Assembly: GCA_964528675.1 (NCBI GenBank)
Contig: CAZGTU010000003.1
Coordinates: 1-64,000, forward strand
Length of the DNA: 64,000 nucleotides
From: CAYRTD01 sp964528675
Lineage (GTDB): Bacteria > Bacteroidota > Bacteroidia > Bacteroidales > GCA-2748055
Direction of reading: 5' to 3'
Every line of letters starts with the position of its first letter. The first letter of the stretch is position 1. The position numbers were made by a program, and so were the translations under genes. Of this stretch, positions 1 through 9,116 are shown one piece after another. A model generated the notes under the pieces. That model searched no databases. It was not told the origin of the DNA and saw only the letters and a program-made list of their open reading frames with translations.

Positions 1-577
1 TCTCCTGGTCCTGTAGCTCCTTCATGTCGCTTATATTGGGACATGAAACATTTACTACGAAATAATCCACATAATCGTATAAACGCTCGAAGCAATATTC
101 GTAATCATTTACTGCTTCACTATTGGGTGTGGCTGTGTTCTTACCGATATTTCCTCCGATTATAAGATCTTTCGGTCTGTCCATCAAACGTTCTACCGCT
201 GCATCCACTCCTTCATTATTAAATCCCATACGGTTTATCAAGGCTTTATCCTCGGGAAGACGAAAACTCCGGGGTTTGGGATTCCCCGGCTGAGGTCTGG
301 GAGTTACCGTACCAATCTCAATGAAACCAAAACCAAAAGCCCTGAATTCTTTATAAAAAGCAGCGTTTTTATCGAATCCTGCAGCCAGCCCAACCCTCGA
401 TGGGAAATCAATGCCCATTAAAGTAACCGGCTTAACCTTCTTAGATTTGTATATTCGAGAAATGAAAGATTGAACCCCGGGAATACGAAAAGAAATTCTT
501 ACGGATGCGACAATCAAATCATGAATTTTTTCGGGTGGTAAAAGGAAAAGTAGGGGACGAACAATAGATTTGTACAT
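1..577 (-). CDS. pyrD: Dihydroorotate dehydrogenase (quinone), class 2, 3' end cut off by window
   Basis: Fourth step of de novo UMP synthesis: oxidation of dihydroorotate to orotate with FMN, electrons going to quinone at the cytoplasmic membrane. About 192 residues are visible. The N-terminal hydrophobic/amphipathic stretch (about residues 1-35) is typical of the membrane-linked class 2 enzymes. The FMN-barrel motifs AAGFDKNA, GFGFIEIGTVTPRPQPGNPK, INRMGFNNEG, GGNIGKN and NVSCPN follow in the expected order. The start is the ATG at 577-575 (MYKSIVRP). The C-terminal part, with the remaining FMN-binding region, lies outside the window. It runs in the same direction as the XRE gene upstream (33-bp gap), so they may be co-transcribed. 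Confidence 0.93.
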   Translation of the reverse strand, partial: MYKSIVRPLLFLLPPEKIHDLIVASVRISFRIPGVQSFISRIYKSKKVKPVTLMGIDFPSRVGLAAGFDKNAAFYKEFRAFGFGFIEIGTVTPRPQPGNPKPRSFRLPEDKALINRMGFNNEGVDAAVERLMDRPKDLIIGGNIGKNTATPNSEAVNDYEYCFERLYDYVDYFVVNVSCPNISDMKELQDQE

Positions 578-610
578 GGAATTTTCTTCCAAAGATAAAT
601 AAGATTCCTG

Positions 611-1084
611 TTATTCCGGCCGGTAAGATCTAAATTTACCGTTGCTTAATAAGATCAAAACAGAATCAACCTCAAAGTTTGTACTTTCAGAATGTTTATC
701 ATTGTAAACATTTGTTTCTTGTTCTTCATCAGAACCGTTTTCATCTTTATCCATTGATTTAGATCCTTCCAGGGATTTACTTTTTCTGGGTATGTCCCGG
801 GGAATACTACTGAACAAATCTGGTTGTTTACCGGCAAAAGGTGAAGATGATTCTTCCTTAATTGCTGCATTATCCTCCTTAAACATAGCTCCTTCGCCTG
901 TTAAAAGCCAGTTAGCATCAATTTCAGGAAATAATGTAAGTAAACTGACAATAAAATCATAACTGGGCTTATTTCTTCCGGCCATTATATGTGAAATACC
1001 CGACCGTTGTATACCCATTTTTTCGGCCAGCCTGGAAGAATTTAAATTATATTCTTCAAGAATCTTATTTAAACGTTCTTTCAT
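611..1084 (-). CDS. XRE-family helix-turn-helix transcriptional regulator
   Basis: 157 residues. Residues 1-65 form a Cro/CI-type helix-turn-helix: LNKILEEYNLNSSRLAEKMG, then the recognition helix in GIQRSGISHIMAGRNKPS, then the family-typical LFPEIDANWLLTGEG. The C-terminal half is low-complexity, acidic and serine-rich, with no peptidase (LexA/CI) motif visible. This domain plan is common for small Bacteroidota regulators of unknown target. Two TGTTTA-N6-TAAAC operators lie 24-63 bp upstream of the start, which suggests autoregulation. It could co-regulate pyrD downstream; that is inference. Confidence 0.85.
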   Translation of the reverse strand: MKERLNKILEEYNLNSSRLAEKMGIQRSGISHIMAGRNKPSYDFIVSLLTLFPEIDANWLLTGEGAMFKEDNAAIKEESSSPFAGKQPDLFSSIPRDIPRKSKSLEGSKSMDKDENGSDEEQETNVYNDKHSESTNFEVDSVLILLSNGKFRSYRPE

Positions 1085-1107
1085 AATACAAATGTAACCA
1101 AAATAAT

Positions 1108-1147
1108 GTTTACTGTGATAAACTATTTATGTTTATCTTGATAAACA
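1108..1147 (-). promoter_or_regulatory. Two operator-like inverted repeats upstream of the XRE regulator
   Basis: Positions 1130-1147 read TGTTTATCTTGATAAACA, a perfect 8-bp inverted repeat with a 2-bp centre. Positions 1108-1125 read TGTTTACTGTGATAAACT, matching the first site at 14 of 18 positions. Their centres are 22 bp apart, about two helical turns. Further half-sites (GTGTTTAG, TTGTTTAG) follow at about 1149-1166. The arrangement, immediately before the start codon at 1084, is what an autoregulated Cro/CI-like repressor would use. Binding by the adjacent protein is inferred. Confidence 0.6.
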
Positions 1148-1394
1148 TGTGTTTAGATTTGTTTAGTAGTGTTGCCGGTTAATTTTTAATCCATATTTTC
1201 CGGTCAATCGTTAAATTTTATCCAATATCCGGGTTATCAGAAATAAATATCATGTATTTAGCCTTTTATCTGTTTTCATTTCCTCTTGCTTTATGACTGC
1301 TCTTCTCAAGTACTCCCCTCACCGTATCAGGCTTTCTTTACTCCGCTGAGTCCTTCACATTCACCTGAGCTAATGTTTTCAATCGGCTTCCAGA

Positions 1395-1470
1395 CCCAGG
1401 GCGTTACCATTGAACGTTGTCACACTCAATGGCGCTGCCCTGGGCTGTTATAAGCTGGCCTTTCAGGCCA
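1395..1470. repeat. REP-like double hairpin
   Basis: An outer stem CCCAGGGC (1395-1402) pairs with GCCCTGGG (1437-1444). Inside it CCATTGA (1407-1413) pairs with TCAATGG (1426-1432). A second hairpin, TGGCC-TTTCA-GGCCA (1456-1470), follows 11 bp later. GC-rich paired hairpins of this type resemble repetitive extragenic palindromes moved by REP-associated tyrosine transposases, which are common in Bacteroidota. No transposase gene is present in the window. Confidence 0.5.
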
Positions 1471-1997
1471 AAACAACATTACCGGTATCCCTCAAGTTCA
1501 TGTATCGAAGACTCAAAGCCTTTTGGCCCCTTGAAAAAGCTTCTCGCTTTGGTAAACCTCCGACGGACAATAGTGACTGAAAATGATTTAGTCAAAATAT
1601 GTGGGTCTATGAAGTTTTTAAAAACATGTATTCAAATCTTGTTTGATTCCTTTATCATTAATTTAAGTAAAATTCATATTATCCTGATATATAACATTAT
1701 AAATTCATATTTTACTATTTTTATCGATATTATGACAGAAAATGAACAAATTTATTCAATTAATACTTTATATATAATTTATATTATACTGAATATCAAT
1801 TTATTTAATAAATAAGTATTAATAAAAAATTTATGCTTATAAATACACGTGTAATTTGTAAACATTTTACTTCACAATAATACTAATCCGTCAATTTAAT
1901 GGTTACAAATGTATATTTATGTAAAATAATTATTTATTTATGTTTATATATGTATACTAACCTTATTGTAAATTACGAAATAAATGGTATTAAACCG

Positions 1998-2351
1998 CAG
2001 GGTAGAACCCTGAACCCTTGTTTTCGGAGTAGAACTCCGAGGAACCGAGTTTACGAGCTTGGCGTAGACAATTCGATCAAACTTCTCGTCCGCCGAAGCT
2101 CCGATAGCTATCGGAGCGAATGAGGTTTAAAGTTTCCTCCTTTAAATCTTTCAAGTCTTTTACCTCAGCGTACATCTCCAACCCTATTTTGAAATTTATC
2201 TGCGGACGAGAAACAAAAAATCTATACCGACCTAAAAATTCAGAGATGTTTAGCACTGGTATTTATCTGCGTAATTTTCGAAAAAAGCTTTTAGTACCAA
2301 AATTTCCCTTTTTTGGACCATAGTTTTCCTGAATATTTAGATTCAGGAAAA
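1998..2351. repeat. Cluster of palindromes and nested inverted repeats
   Basis: In order: CAGGGT-AGA-ACCCTG (1998-2012); TCGGAGT-AGA-ACTCCGA (2024-2040); an 11-bp inverted repeat TTCTCGTCCGC (2083-2093) and GCGGACGAGAA (2202-2212), enclosing the perfect 20-bp palindrome GCTCCGATAGCTATCGGAGC (2098-2117) and TTTAAAG/CTTTAAA (2126-2146); and an 11-bp perfect stem TTTTCCTGAAT (2324-2334)/ATTCAGGAAAA (2341-2351) with a 6-nt loop. The first two share the same AGA loop. The hairpins could be terminators, a structured RNA or a palindromic mobile repeat. Confidence 0.6.
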
Positions 2352-2562
2352 AAATGAATCTATAAATATTTGATACAATTGTCATATTTTTAGTGAATTA
2401 CACTATATTTTTATAGAATTTAACCTTATTAGATTTTTATATTTGAAAAATTCCTTGATAATGGGACGAAATAATTAATTCCTTCTAACAAAATCAAAGC
2501 AAAAAATCCGGGTTTCTTAATTTGATCAATATTGCTATATTCGGGCATAAATTCTTTTAACT

Positions 2563-3975
2563 ATGAGAAAGATCCAATTGCACTGGCAAATATTGATTGC
2601 TCTGGTTCTTGCAATCATTTATGGAATAATATTTCCTACTTCCTATCGCATCACGGAGAAAAAAATTGACAGGTTGGAAAAGAAAGAGATTCCTGCCAGG
2701 GTAATTGAAGCCACCCGGAGAATTGAGGGATCTTCATTCAAAACGCTCAACAGTTTCCAGAGCCGCTTAAGTGAAGTATTGAGCGAAGAAGACTTCAGGA
2801 ATTATTATCCGGTAATCCGCCAGAGCGCCTATTATAATCCACCGGTATCCAATGTTGCATGGCTTGGCGATATTTTTCTGCGGGCACTTAAGATGCTTAT
2901 AATACCCCTTATTGTCAGTTCCTTAATATCAGGGATCACCAATATCGGTTCCGGACAAAATCTGGGAAGACTGGGACTGAAAACCATCTCCTATTATTTA
3001 CTGACAAGTACTTTTGCCATCTTAATTGGACTTTTCCTGGTGAATATGATACAACCCGGCGTGGGAACGGATATGAATTTTGTTCAAAAAGTGGAAGGTC
3101 TTGTAGAAAAACAAAGGGATTTTAGGGATTTAATCGTTGAAATAGTCCCTTCCAATGTATTCCAGTCCATTGTGGAAAATGACATGCTTCCGGTCATTTT
3201 CTTTTCTATTCTTTTCGGTTTCTTTATTACCCGCGTTAACAAAAAGTCATCCGAATTCCTGACAAATTTTTTCAATTCAGTATTTGACGTGATGATGAAA
3301 ATTACCATGTTCATCATCAAATTCACTCCTATTGGAATATTCGGGATTGTGGTTAAGGTTGTAGCAGACCAGGATGATCTGGTTAATTTGATTTCCCGCA
3401 TGGGAGCCTATATGGGAACGGTTCTGCTCGCACTTGCTATTCATGCTTTCATAACCTTACCCTTAATTGTTAAAATTATCGGTAAAGCAAAACCCTTCAG
3501 GCATTTCTCTAATATGTCAATCCCTCTTCTTACAGCATTTTCAACTTCCTCCTCTGGGGCTACCCTCCCTCTCACCATGACGGCCGTAGAAGAAAACAGC
3601 GGGGTTTCCAATAAAATCACCAGTTTCACCCTGCCTCTCGGAGCAACCATAAACATGGACGGAACCGCCCTGTATGAATGTATTGCAGCCCTTTTTATCG
3701 CACAGGCTTATGGGGTGGATCTATCCATCACCCAGCAGATCATTGTGGTAATTACTGCACTTCTTGCTTCCATAGGTGCTGCCGGCATTCCCATGGCCGG
3801 CCTGGTCATGATCACGGTTATCCTTACAGCAGTCAATCTTCCTCTTGAAGGTGTAGGATTAATTCTGGCGGTGGACCGTATCCTGGACATGTTCAGAACT
3901 GCCACCAATGTTTGGAGTGATAGCTGCGGAGCAGTGGTAATTGCTAAGTCCGAAGGGGAAGAGCTGAATGTTTAA
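2563..3975 (+). CDS. Dicarboxylate/amino acid:cation symporter (DAACS/SLC1 family)
   Basis: 470 residues. Predicted Na+- or H+-coupled uptake of glutamate, aspartate or C4-dicarboxylates across the inner membrane. Family signatures are clear: the serine-rich hairpin HP1 (TAFSTSSSGATLPLT, about residues 325-340), NMDGTALYE of TM7, the HP2 region AAGIPMAGLVM, and TM8 DRILDMFRTATNVWSD. NMDGT is the sodium-site motif, which favours Na+ coupling. The segment between TM1 and TM2 (about residues 28-100) carries an unusually long hydrophilic insertion rich in Lys/Glu/Arg. The gene is monocistronic, facing the dehydrogenase at 4310-7246. Substrate cannot be told from sequence. Confidence 0.92.
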   Translation: MRKIQLHWQILIALVLAIIYGIIFPTSYRITEKKIDRLEKKEIPARVIEATRRIEGSSFKTLNSFQSRLSEVLSEEDFRNYYPVIRQSAYYNPPVSNVAWLGDIFLRALKMLIIPLIVSSLISGITNIGSGQNLGRLGLKTISYYLLTSTFAILIGLFLVNMIQPGVGTDMNFVQKVEGLVEKQRDFRDLIVEIVPSNVFQSIVENDMLPVIFFSILFGFFITRVNKKSSEFLTNFFNSVFDVMMKITMFIIKFTPIGIFGIVVKVVADQDDLVNLISRMGAYMGTVLLALAIHAFITLPLIVKIIGKAKPFRHFSNMSIPLLTAFSTSSSGATLPLTMTAVEENSGVSNKITSFTLPLGATINMDGTALYECIAALFIAQAYGVDLSITQQIIVVITALLASIGAAGIPMAGLVMITVILTAVNLPLEGVGLILAVDRILDMFRTATNVWSDSCGAVVIAKSEGEELNV

Positions 3976-4309
3976 GGAAGTTGTGCAGTTGTGCAGTTGT
4001 TAGTTGTGCAGTTATGCAGTTGTGCAGTTGTGCAGTTGTGCAGTTACCTGTGGTGAGCGTAGTCGAACCATGCAGTTGGATCTCATAACGTCAATTTTTC
4101 TTCGCTACGATCAGAAATTCTGTCTGTATCAGAAAAAAACACTTTAACTCTACCGATCAAACTCAGTTAAAGCAAACTGCATGGTTCGACTACGCTCACC
4201 ACAGGTAACTGCATAACTGAATAACTCAAAAAAAAACTGCCTCTAAAAGAAAAATACATCATCGCCGATCAAACTCAGCTAAAGCAAACTGCACAACTGC
4301 ACAACTGCC
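3976..4309. repeat. Convergent intergenic spacer made of TTGTGCAG repeats and a 39-bp perfect inverted repeat
   Basis: The 8-mer TTGTGCAG is repeated about seven times (3981-4043, with variants TTATGCAG and a degenerate copy). A perfect 39-bp inverted repeat has arms 4039-4077 and 4175-4213 around 97 bp; each arm contains the GGTGAGCGTAGTCGAACC intergenic motif seen in many bacterial genomes. A 29-bp direct repeat with one mismatch occurs at 4153-4181 and 4265-4293. The right end (4289-4307) carries CTGCACAA copies complementary to the left-hand tandem repeats, so the whole spacer could fold as one long hairpin between two converging genes. Confidence 0.8.
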
Positions 4310-7246
4310 TCATGCCAGCGCATCATACAACACCTCCGCCGGATGCAAGGCCCTTCTCCCCGTCCCATCCGCTATCTGATGACGACAACTGGTGCCGGGA
4401 GCAACAATGATGGTTTCTTCATCAGTACTTCTCACGGCAGGGAACAGTACCAGTTCTCCTACTTTTTGGGAAAGCTCATAATGTTCTTTTTCATAACCGA
4501 ATGAACCGGCCATTCCACAGCATCCGGAGGGAATTTCCTCAGCTTCGTAGTTTTCGGGAAATGTGAGACATTCTATACTGACGGCTGTGCTTGCGATGGC
4601 CTTCTGTTGACAGTGACCGTGAAATTTTAGCTTACGTTTTTCATTCGTAAACATTTCCTTTTTGATATTTCCTTTTTTGATCTCGCCAAGCATGAATTCT
4701 TCCAGTAAAAATGCATTTTTGGCCAGTTTATTGGCATCTTCCAGATCCTCTTTACCTGCCAGTTCGGGATATTCATCTCTGAAACTTAAAATTGCTGAAG
4801 GTTCAATCCCAACAAGCGGAGTATCATCTTTTACAAATTCCCTGAATATTCTGATATTTTTTGTTGCTTTTTTCTTTGCAGTTCTTATCAATCCTTTGGA
4901 TATGAATGTCCTGCCACTCTCAACGGCTTTTGGTACAGTCAGTTTATATCCCAAAGCAGAAAGAAGTTTCATTGTTTTTATACCGGCTTCAACATCGTTA
5001 AAATTTGTAAATTCATCAATAAATAAAACAACCTCTTTAGCTCCTGCATGCTGAAGCTTGTTCAGGGTATCGAGATTCTTCTTTGCCCATTTATGCAGGG
5101 TGGTAGATCCCAATACCGGTATTGATCTTTCAACAGCGAATCCTAAACTACGTTTAAAAATCCCTGAAATAAATGTATTACTGATAAAAAAATTATAGAT
5201 CCCGGGAAAAATACTTCCTAAACTATTAAATGAAGTAATATAAGCTATTGCTCTTGATCTTAAAGGAATACCATTTTTATCATAATAATGTTGAAGAAAT
5301 TCGGCTTTCAATTTAGCCATATCCACACTGGAAGGACATTCCGATTTACAAGCCTTACAGGAGAGACAAAGATCCAGCACATCATAGATCTCCTTTTGAT
5401 TCCAAAAATCTCCATTCCTTGAATTGCTAATATACTCTCTGAGAATATTTGCCCTGGCCCTTGTGGTTGTATATTCATCACGGGATGCCATATAACTGGG
5501 ACACATCGCTCCTCCGATAAGCTCTGTTTTCCGGCAATCGCCCGATCCGTTGCATTTTTCAATTGCCCGCATATAACCGCCTTGCTTGCTGAAATTAAAA
5601 ATGGTTTCAATTTCAGGTGTGTCTTTCCCCGGTTCATACCTTAGCATGGTATTCATCTTCGGAGTATCAGTTATTTTATTGGCATTGAATACATTATAAG
5701 GATCCCAGGTTCTCTTGATATCTTTAAACCATGAAAAGATCTCCTCTCCTACCATTACCGGTATAAACTCTCCTCTCAGCCGTCCGTCACCATGCTCTCC
5801 GCTTAGCGATCCCCTGTATTTTTTCACCAGGGATGCAGTTTCCTTTGCGATGGTATAAAAAAGTTCTACATCTTTTTTCTTTTTTAAATCAAGAATGGGA
5901 CGCAAATGCAATTCACCAACAGATATATGGGCATGATAAACACATTGTAATTTATATTTATCCAGAATGATATTAAAATCCTTTATATACGACTCTAAAA
6001 CATTAGGATTCACAGAAGTGTCTTCAATTACGGAGACAGGCCTTGCATCACCGGGCATATTGGAAAGCACACCAAGGCCGGCTTTACGGAGTGCCCATAC
6101 TTTTTTGATGTCCGATCCTTTAACCAGGGGGAAATGATACCCCAGTTTCCTGGATCTAAAATCTTCTGTAAGTTTCTCACATCTGGAATTCAGTTCCTCA
6201 ATTGTTTCCCTGGCAAACTCGATCATCAATATCGCTCCCGGATCTCCTTTCACAAAAAAGCGATTTTTTCTCTGCTCAATATTCTCTTTGGTGAGTTCGA
6301 GAATCTTATTATCCATCAGCTCGATAGCGGAAGGAGCGTGATTAAGTGCAACCAGGTTTCCTTTGATGGCTTCTTCCACGGAGTCGAAATGAGCACACAG
6401 AAGGGCTTTTTCTTTAGGTGGTAGCGGTTCGAGCGAGAGTTTTGCCTCCGTAATAAATGCCAGGGTTCCTTCTGATCCGGCAATTAGTTTAGAAAAATTG
6501 AAAGCTTTTGTGCTTCCAGGATCAAATATTTCACAATCCATCAACTCATCCAGGGCATAACCGGTATTTCTCCTTACCACTGAAGGATCAGGATATTCTT
6601 TGAGTATCCTTTGACGATTTTCCGGATCCGATAGCAAATCTCTGAATTTCCTGTATATGTCTCCTTCAAGATTCTTCAGGCTGCATTTTTTCTCAAATTC
6701 TTCCCTTATCAAGGGACCAAATTCTACTTCAGATCCATCTCCCAGAATACACTTCACAGACAAAAGATGTTCCCGTGTAGTTCCATAAACCAAAGAATGA
6801 AGTCCACTACTGTTATTGCCTATCATTCCGCCAATTACACAACGATTGGACGTTGAAGTCTCGGGTGCAAAAAACAGAGAATTATTCTTCAGAAAAAGAT
6901 TGAGTTCATCAAGTACTACTCCGGGTTGTATCCGTACCCATTTTTCTTTCTCATTCACCTCGAGAATTTTATTCATGTATCTGGAAACATCCACCACAAC
7001 ACCATTTCCCACTACCTGACCTGCAAGTGAAGTTCCGGCTCCTCTTGGAATAAGGGTGTATTTTTTCTTAATTGCATCGTTTATAATGGATTTGAGATCT
7101 TTCTCATTGGCAGGATAAATAATTGCCAGTGGTTTTTCACGATAGGCAGATGCATCTGTTGCATACATCCTAAGTTTTGGTTCATCCGTAAAAATCTTAC
7201 CGTCAATGGTCAATTCTGATACTGAAAATTCATGTATTTTCCTCAT
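4310..7246 (-). CDS. FAD-linked 2-hydroxyacid dehydrogenase with Fe-S domain (YdiJ/GlcD-GlcF type fusion)
   Basis: About 978 residues. Likely oxidises a D-2-hydroxyacid such as D-lactate, D-2-hydroxyglutarate or glycolate. Order of parts: FAD-binding PCMH domain (PRGAGTSLAG; IGGMIGNNSSG) in the first 220 residues; FAD-oxidase C-terminal domain with HAHISVGELHLRP and SGEHGDGRLRGEF; ferredoxin-like motifs (CNGSGDCRK and CLSCKACKSECP); then CCG-type cysteine motifs (HGHCQQKA, GCCGMAGSFGYE, GTSCRHQI). This full fusion is the architecture of YdiJ-like proteins of about 1000 residues. The frame is open 20 codons further up to 7306, but the ATG at 7246 (MRKIHEF) fits the family's N-terminus better. 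Substrate is unassigned. Confidence 0.88.
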   Translation of the reverse strand: MRKIHEFSVSELTIDGKIFTDEPKLRMYATDASAYREKPLAIIYPANEKDLKSIINDAIKKKYTLIPRGAGTSLAGQVVGNGVVVDVSRYMNKILEVNEKEKWVRIQPGVVLDELNLFLKNNSLFFAPETSTSNRCVIGGMIGNNSSGLHSLVYGTTREHLLSVKCILGDGSEVEFGPLIREEFEKKCSLKNLEGDIYRKFRDLLSDPENRQRILKEYPDPSVVRRNTGYALDELMDCEIFDPGSTKAFNFSKLIAGSEGTLAFITEAKLSLEPLPPKEKALLCAHFDSVEEAIKGNLVALNHAPSAIELMDNKILELTKENIEQRKNRFFVKGDPGAILMIEFARETIEELNSRCEKLTEDFRSRKLGYHFPLVKGSDIKKVWALRKAGLGVLSNMPGDARPVSVIEDTSVNPNVLESYIKDFNIILDKYKLQCVYHAHISVGELHLRPILDLKKKKDVELFYTIAKETASLVKKYRGSLSGEHGDGRLRGEFIPVMVGEEIFSWFKDIKRTWDPYNVFNANKITDTPKMNTMLRYEPGKDTPEIETIFNFSKQGGYMRAIEKCNGSGDCRKTELIGGAMCPSYMASRDEYTTTRARANILREYISNSRNGDFWNQKEIYDVLDLCLSCKACKSECPSSVDMAKLKAEFLQHYYDKNGIPLRSRAIAYITSFNSLGSIFPGIYNFFISNTFISGIFKRSLGFAVERSIPVLGSTTLHKWAKKNLDTLNKLQHAGAKEVVLFIDEFTNFNDVEAGIKTMKLLSALGYKLTVPKAVESGRTFISKGLIRTAKKKATKNIRIFREFVKDDTPLVGIEPSAILSFRDEYPELAGKEDLEDANKLAKNAFLLEEFMLGEIKKGNIKKEMFTNEKRKLKFHGHCQQKAIASTAVSIECLTFPENYEAEEIPSGCCGMAGSFGYEKEHYELSQKVGELVLFPAVRSTDEETIIVAPGTSCRHQIADGTGRRALHPAEVLYDALA

Positions 7247-7393
7247 CTTCGTAAATAAATAATCCTGGGATAAAGTTAAAAATATTAAGGTTAAATGCAT
7301 GGGCAAGTTTTAAAGAAAAAGTCGCGATTTCAAAACCTTTTTATTAATAAACAGTATAAATCCTAAGTAATTAAGCATATCCGGGGGAAGATA

Positions 7394-8998
7394 ATGCTAA
7401 ACATTGATGATTTAAAAGCAAAAATTGAGGAATTAAGTCGCGACCTTGAGCGAAAACAGAAGGAATACAATTCTCTTTTTGAAGAGATGAATACTGGTTT
7501 CGCTTTTCATAAGATCATCACTGATAAGCAGGGAAATCCCATTGATTATGTTTTTCTCAAAGTAAATCCCGAATACGAAAGACAAACCGGCCTGAAAGCA
7601 GATGACATCCTTGGCCGTACTGCCCTCGAGGTTCTTCCCAAAACAGAAAAACGATGGATAGAGATTTACGGAAAAGTAGCAACCGGAGGTAAACCCACAC
7701 GTTTTGAACTTTATTCCCCCGATATTGATAAGTATTTTGATGTCAACGCCTATTCCCCCTTCAAAAATTTCTTCGTTACCACCTTTTATGATATTACCCT
7801 TAAGAAAAAGGCGGCAAACCTCATAGAGGAAAGTGAATGGAAATACCGGACGGTTTTTCAGAATATGAATGAGGGCATGGTATTTAATCAACTGGTCAGA
7901 GATGATGATGGTGAGATTGTTGATTATACGATTATTGATGTAAATAAATCCTACGAAAAGATCTACGGAAAAACAAAACAGGAAATCGTAGGTAAAAAAG
8001 CCACCGAGGTTTATAATCTGACCTCACAGGATATCAAAAGGATATGGGTGAAAAACAAAGGTTTTAAAGAACCGGTATCCTTCGATTTTCATGATGAGGA
8101 TAATAACAAATCGTACCGGGTATCCTATAACCTGCTGAGTAATGATAAATTTGCCACCATCTACACGGACGTCACCGAACTGAAAAGTGCACTTTCAAAA
8201 GTTGAACAGAGCAGCACCAAGTTACAGGAGCAAAATATCGCTTATCAACAGTTAAACACAGAACTCACTGAAATCAATGAAGACCTTGTAAATGCAAAGG
8301 AAAAAGCCGAGCAAAGCGACCAGTTGAAGTCTGCCTTTCTTACCAATATGTCTCATGAGATCAGAACCCCTATGAATGGGATCATTGGTTATGTGGATAT
8401 CCTTATGTCAGAAGAAGATGAGACACAGCGCCAGAACTATCTGCAGGTGATTAAAAAAAGCAGTCACCAGTTGCTGAATATTGTCAATGATATTGTTGAA
8501 ATTTCCAAAATTGAATCGGGAATCCTGGAATCTCATTACAGTGATCATAAACTTGAGGATATTCTGCAAAGGTTAACCGAATTATTTCAGGAAGAAGCTG
8601 CCAACAAAGGTATTGAACTTCAGATAATCAATCAACTGGAGCCGGATACCGTAATTAAGACAGATATCCAAAAACTACGCCAGATCCTTGAAAATCTTCT
8701 AAGGAATGCCATAAAATTCACTGATGAAGGATGTATTGAATTAAGAATTGAGAAAGAGGAAGAATTCTATTACTTCAAAGTAAAAGATACAGGCATTGGA
8801 ATTGACCCGGAATACCATGAACAAATTTTCAATCGTTTCCACCAGGCACAATTATCCGAAGATGTTCTGCGTGGAGGAAATGGTTTAGGATTAGCTATTT
8901 CAAAGGCTTACATCGAAAACATGGGAGGTTCCATCTGGGTGGAATCAGAACCCGGTAAAGGCAGTGAATTCTACGTTAAACATCCTGTCAATCCTTAA
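7394..8998 (+). CDS. Soluble PAS-PAS hybrid-type sensor histidine kinase (orphan)
   Basis: 534 residues with no signal peptide or membrane segment, so cytoplasmic. A short coiled coil (1-25), PAS 1 (about 25-140), PAS 2 (about 150-265), a coiled-coil linker (265-312), then the phosphoacceptor motif SHEIRTPMNG with His321, and a HATPase_c domain with the N box (ENLLRNAIKF), G1 (KDTGIGI) and G2 (GNGLGLAISKAY). It ends right after the ATPase domain without a receiver. No response regulator is adjacent, so the partner is unknown. A purine-rich stretch (GGGGGAAG) lies about 5 bp before the ATG. Confidence 0.9.
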   Translation: MLNIDDLKAKIEELSRDLERKQKEYNSLFEEMNTGFAFHKIITDKQGNPIDYVFLKVNPEYERQTGLKADDILGRTALEVLPKTEKRWIEIYGKVATGGKPTRFELYSPDIDKYFDVNAYSPFKNFFVTTFYDITLKKKAANLIEESEWKYRTVFQNMNEGMVFNQLVRDDDGEIVDYTIIDVNKSYEKIYGKTKQEIVGKKATEVYNLTSQDIKRIWVKNKGFKEPVSFDFHDEDNNKSYRVSYNLLSNDKFATIYTDVTELKSALSKVEQSSTKLQEQNIAYQQLNTELTEINEDLVNAKEKAEQSDQLKSAFLTNMSHEIRTPMNGIIGYVDILMSEEDETQRQNYLQVIKKSSHQLLNIVNDIVEISKIESGILESHYSDHKLEDILQRLTELFQEEAANKGIELQIINQLEPDTVIKTDIQKLRQILENLLRNAIKFTDEGCIELRIEKEEEFYYFKVKDTGIGIDPEYHEQIFNRFHQAQLSEDVLRGGNGLGLAISKAYIENMGGSIWVESEPGKGSEFYVKHPVNP

Positions 8999-9116
8999 TT
9001 TGGTAAATCCTGAAAAGTATTTCATTCCTTATATCCTTTTCTTAGCCGGATCTTAATCCGGAGCATCAACCAGGTAAAAACATGAGAAATTACTGCATGG
9101 ATTCATATTCCCCCGA

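Larger units (their letters stand above)
1148..2562. other. 1.4-kb stretch without a convincing gene
   Basis: Nothing here looks like a real protein. The open frames at 1417-1815, 1899-2123 and 2120-2323 have no recognisable family, strongly AT-biased or low-complexity composition, and run through hairpin repeats. Contents in order: a REP-like double hairpin (1395-1470), a very AT-rich segment (about 1600-1975), then a string of palindromes and nested inverted repeats (1998-2351). The last 200 bp should hold the promoter of the symporter at 2563. It may be a decayed mobile element or hold a non-coding RNA; neither can be shown here. Confidence 0.6.

Noticed and set aside
1417..2323. Open frames of 67-132 codons in the gene-less stretch
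   Set aside because: They cross hairpin repeats, have AT-driven amino acid content and show no family resemblance, so they are not reported as genes.
3981..4043. TTGTGCAG tandem units as a CRISPR array
   Set aside because: Units are 8 bp, head-to-tail, with no spacers, and there are no cas genes.
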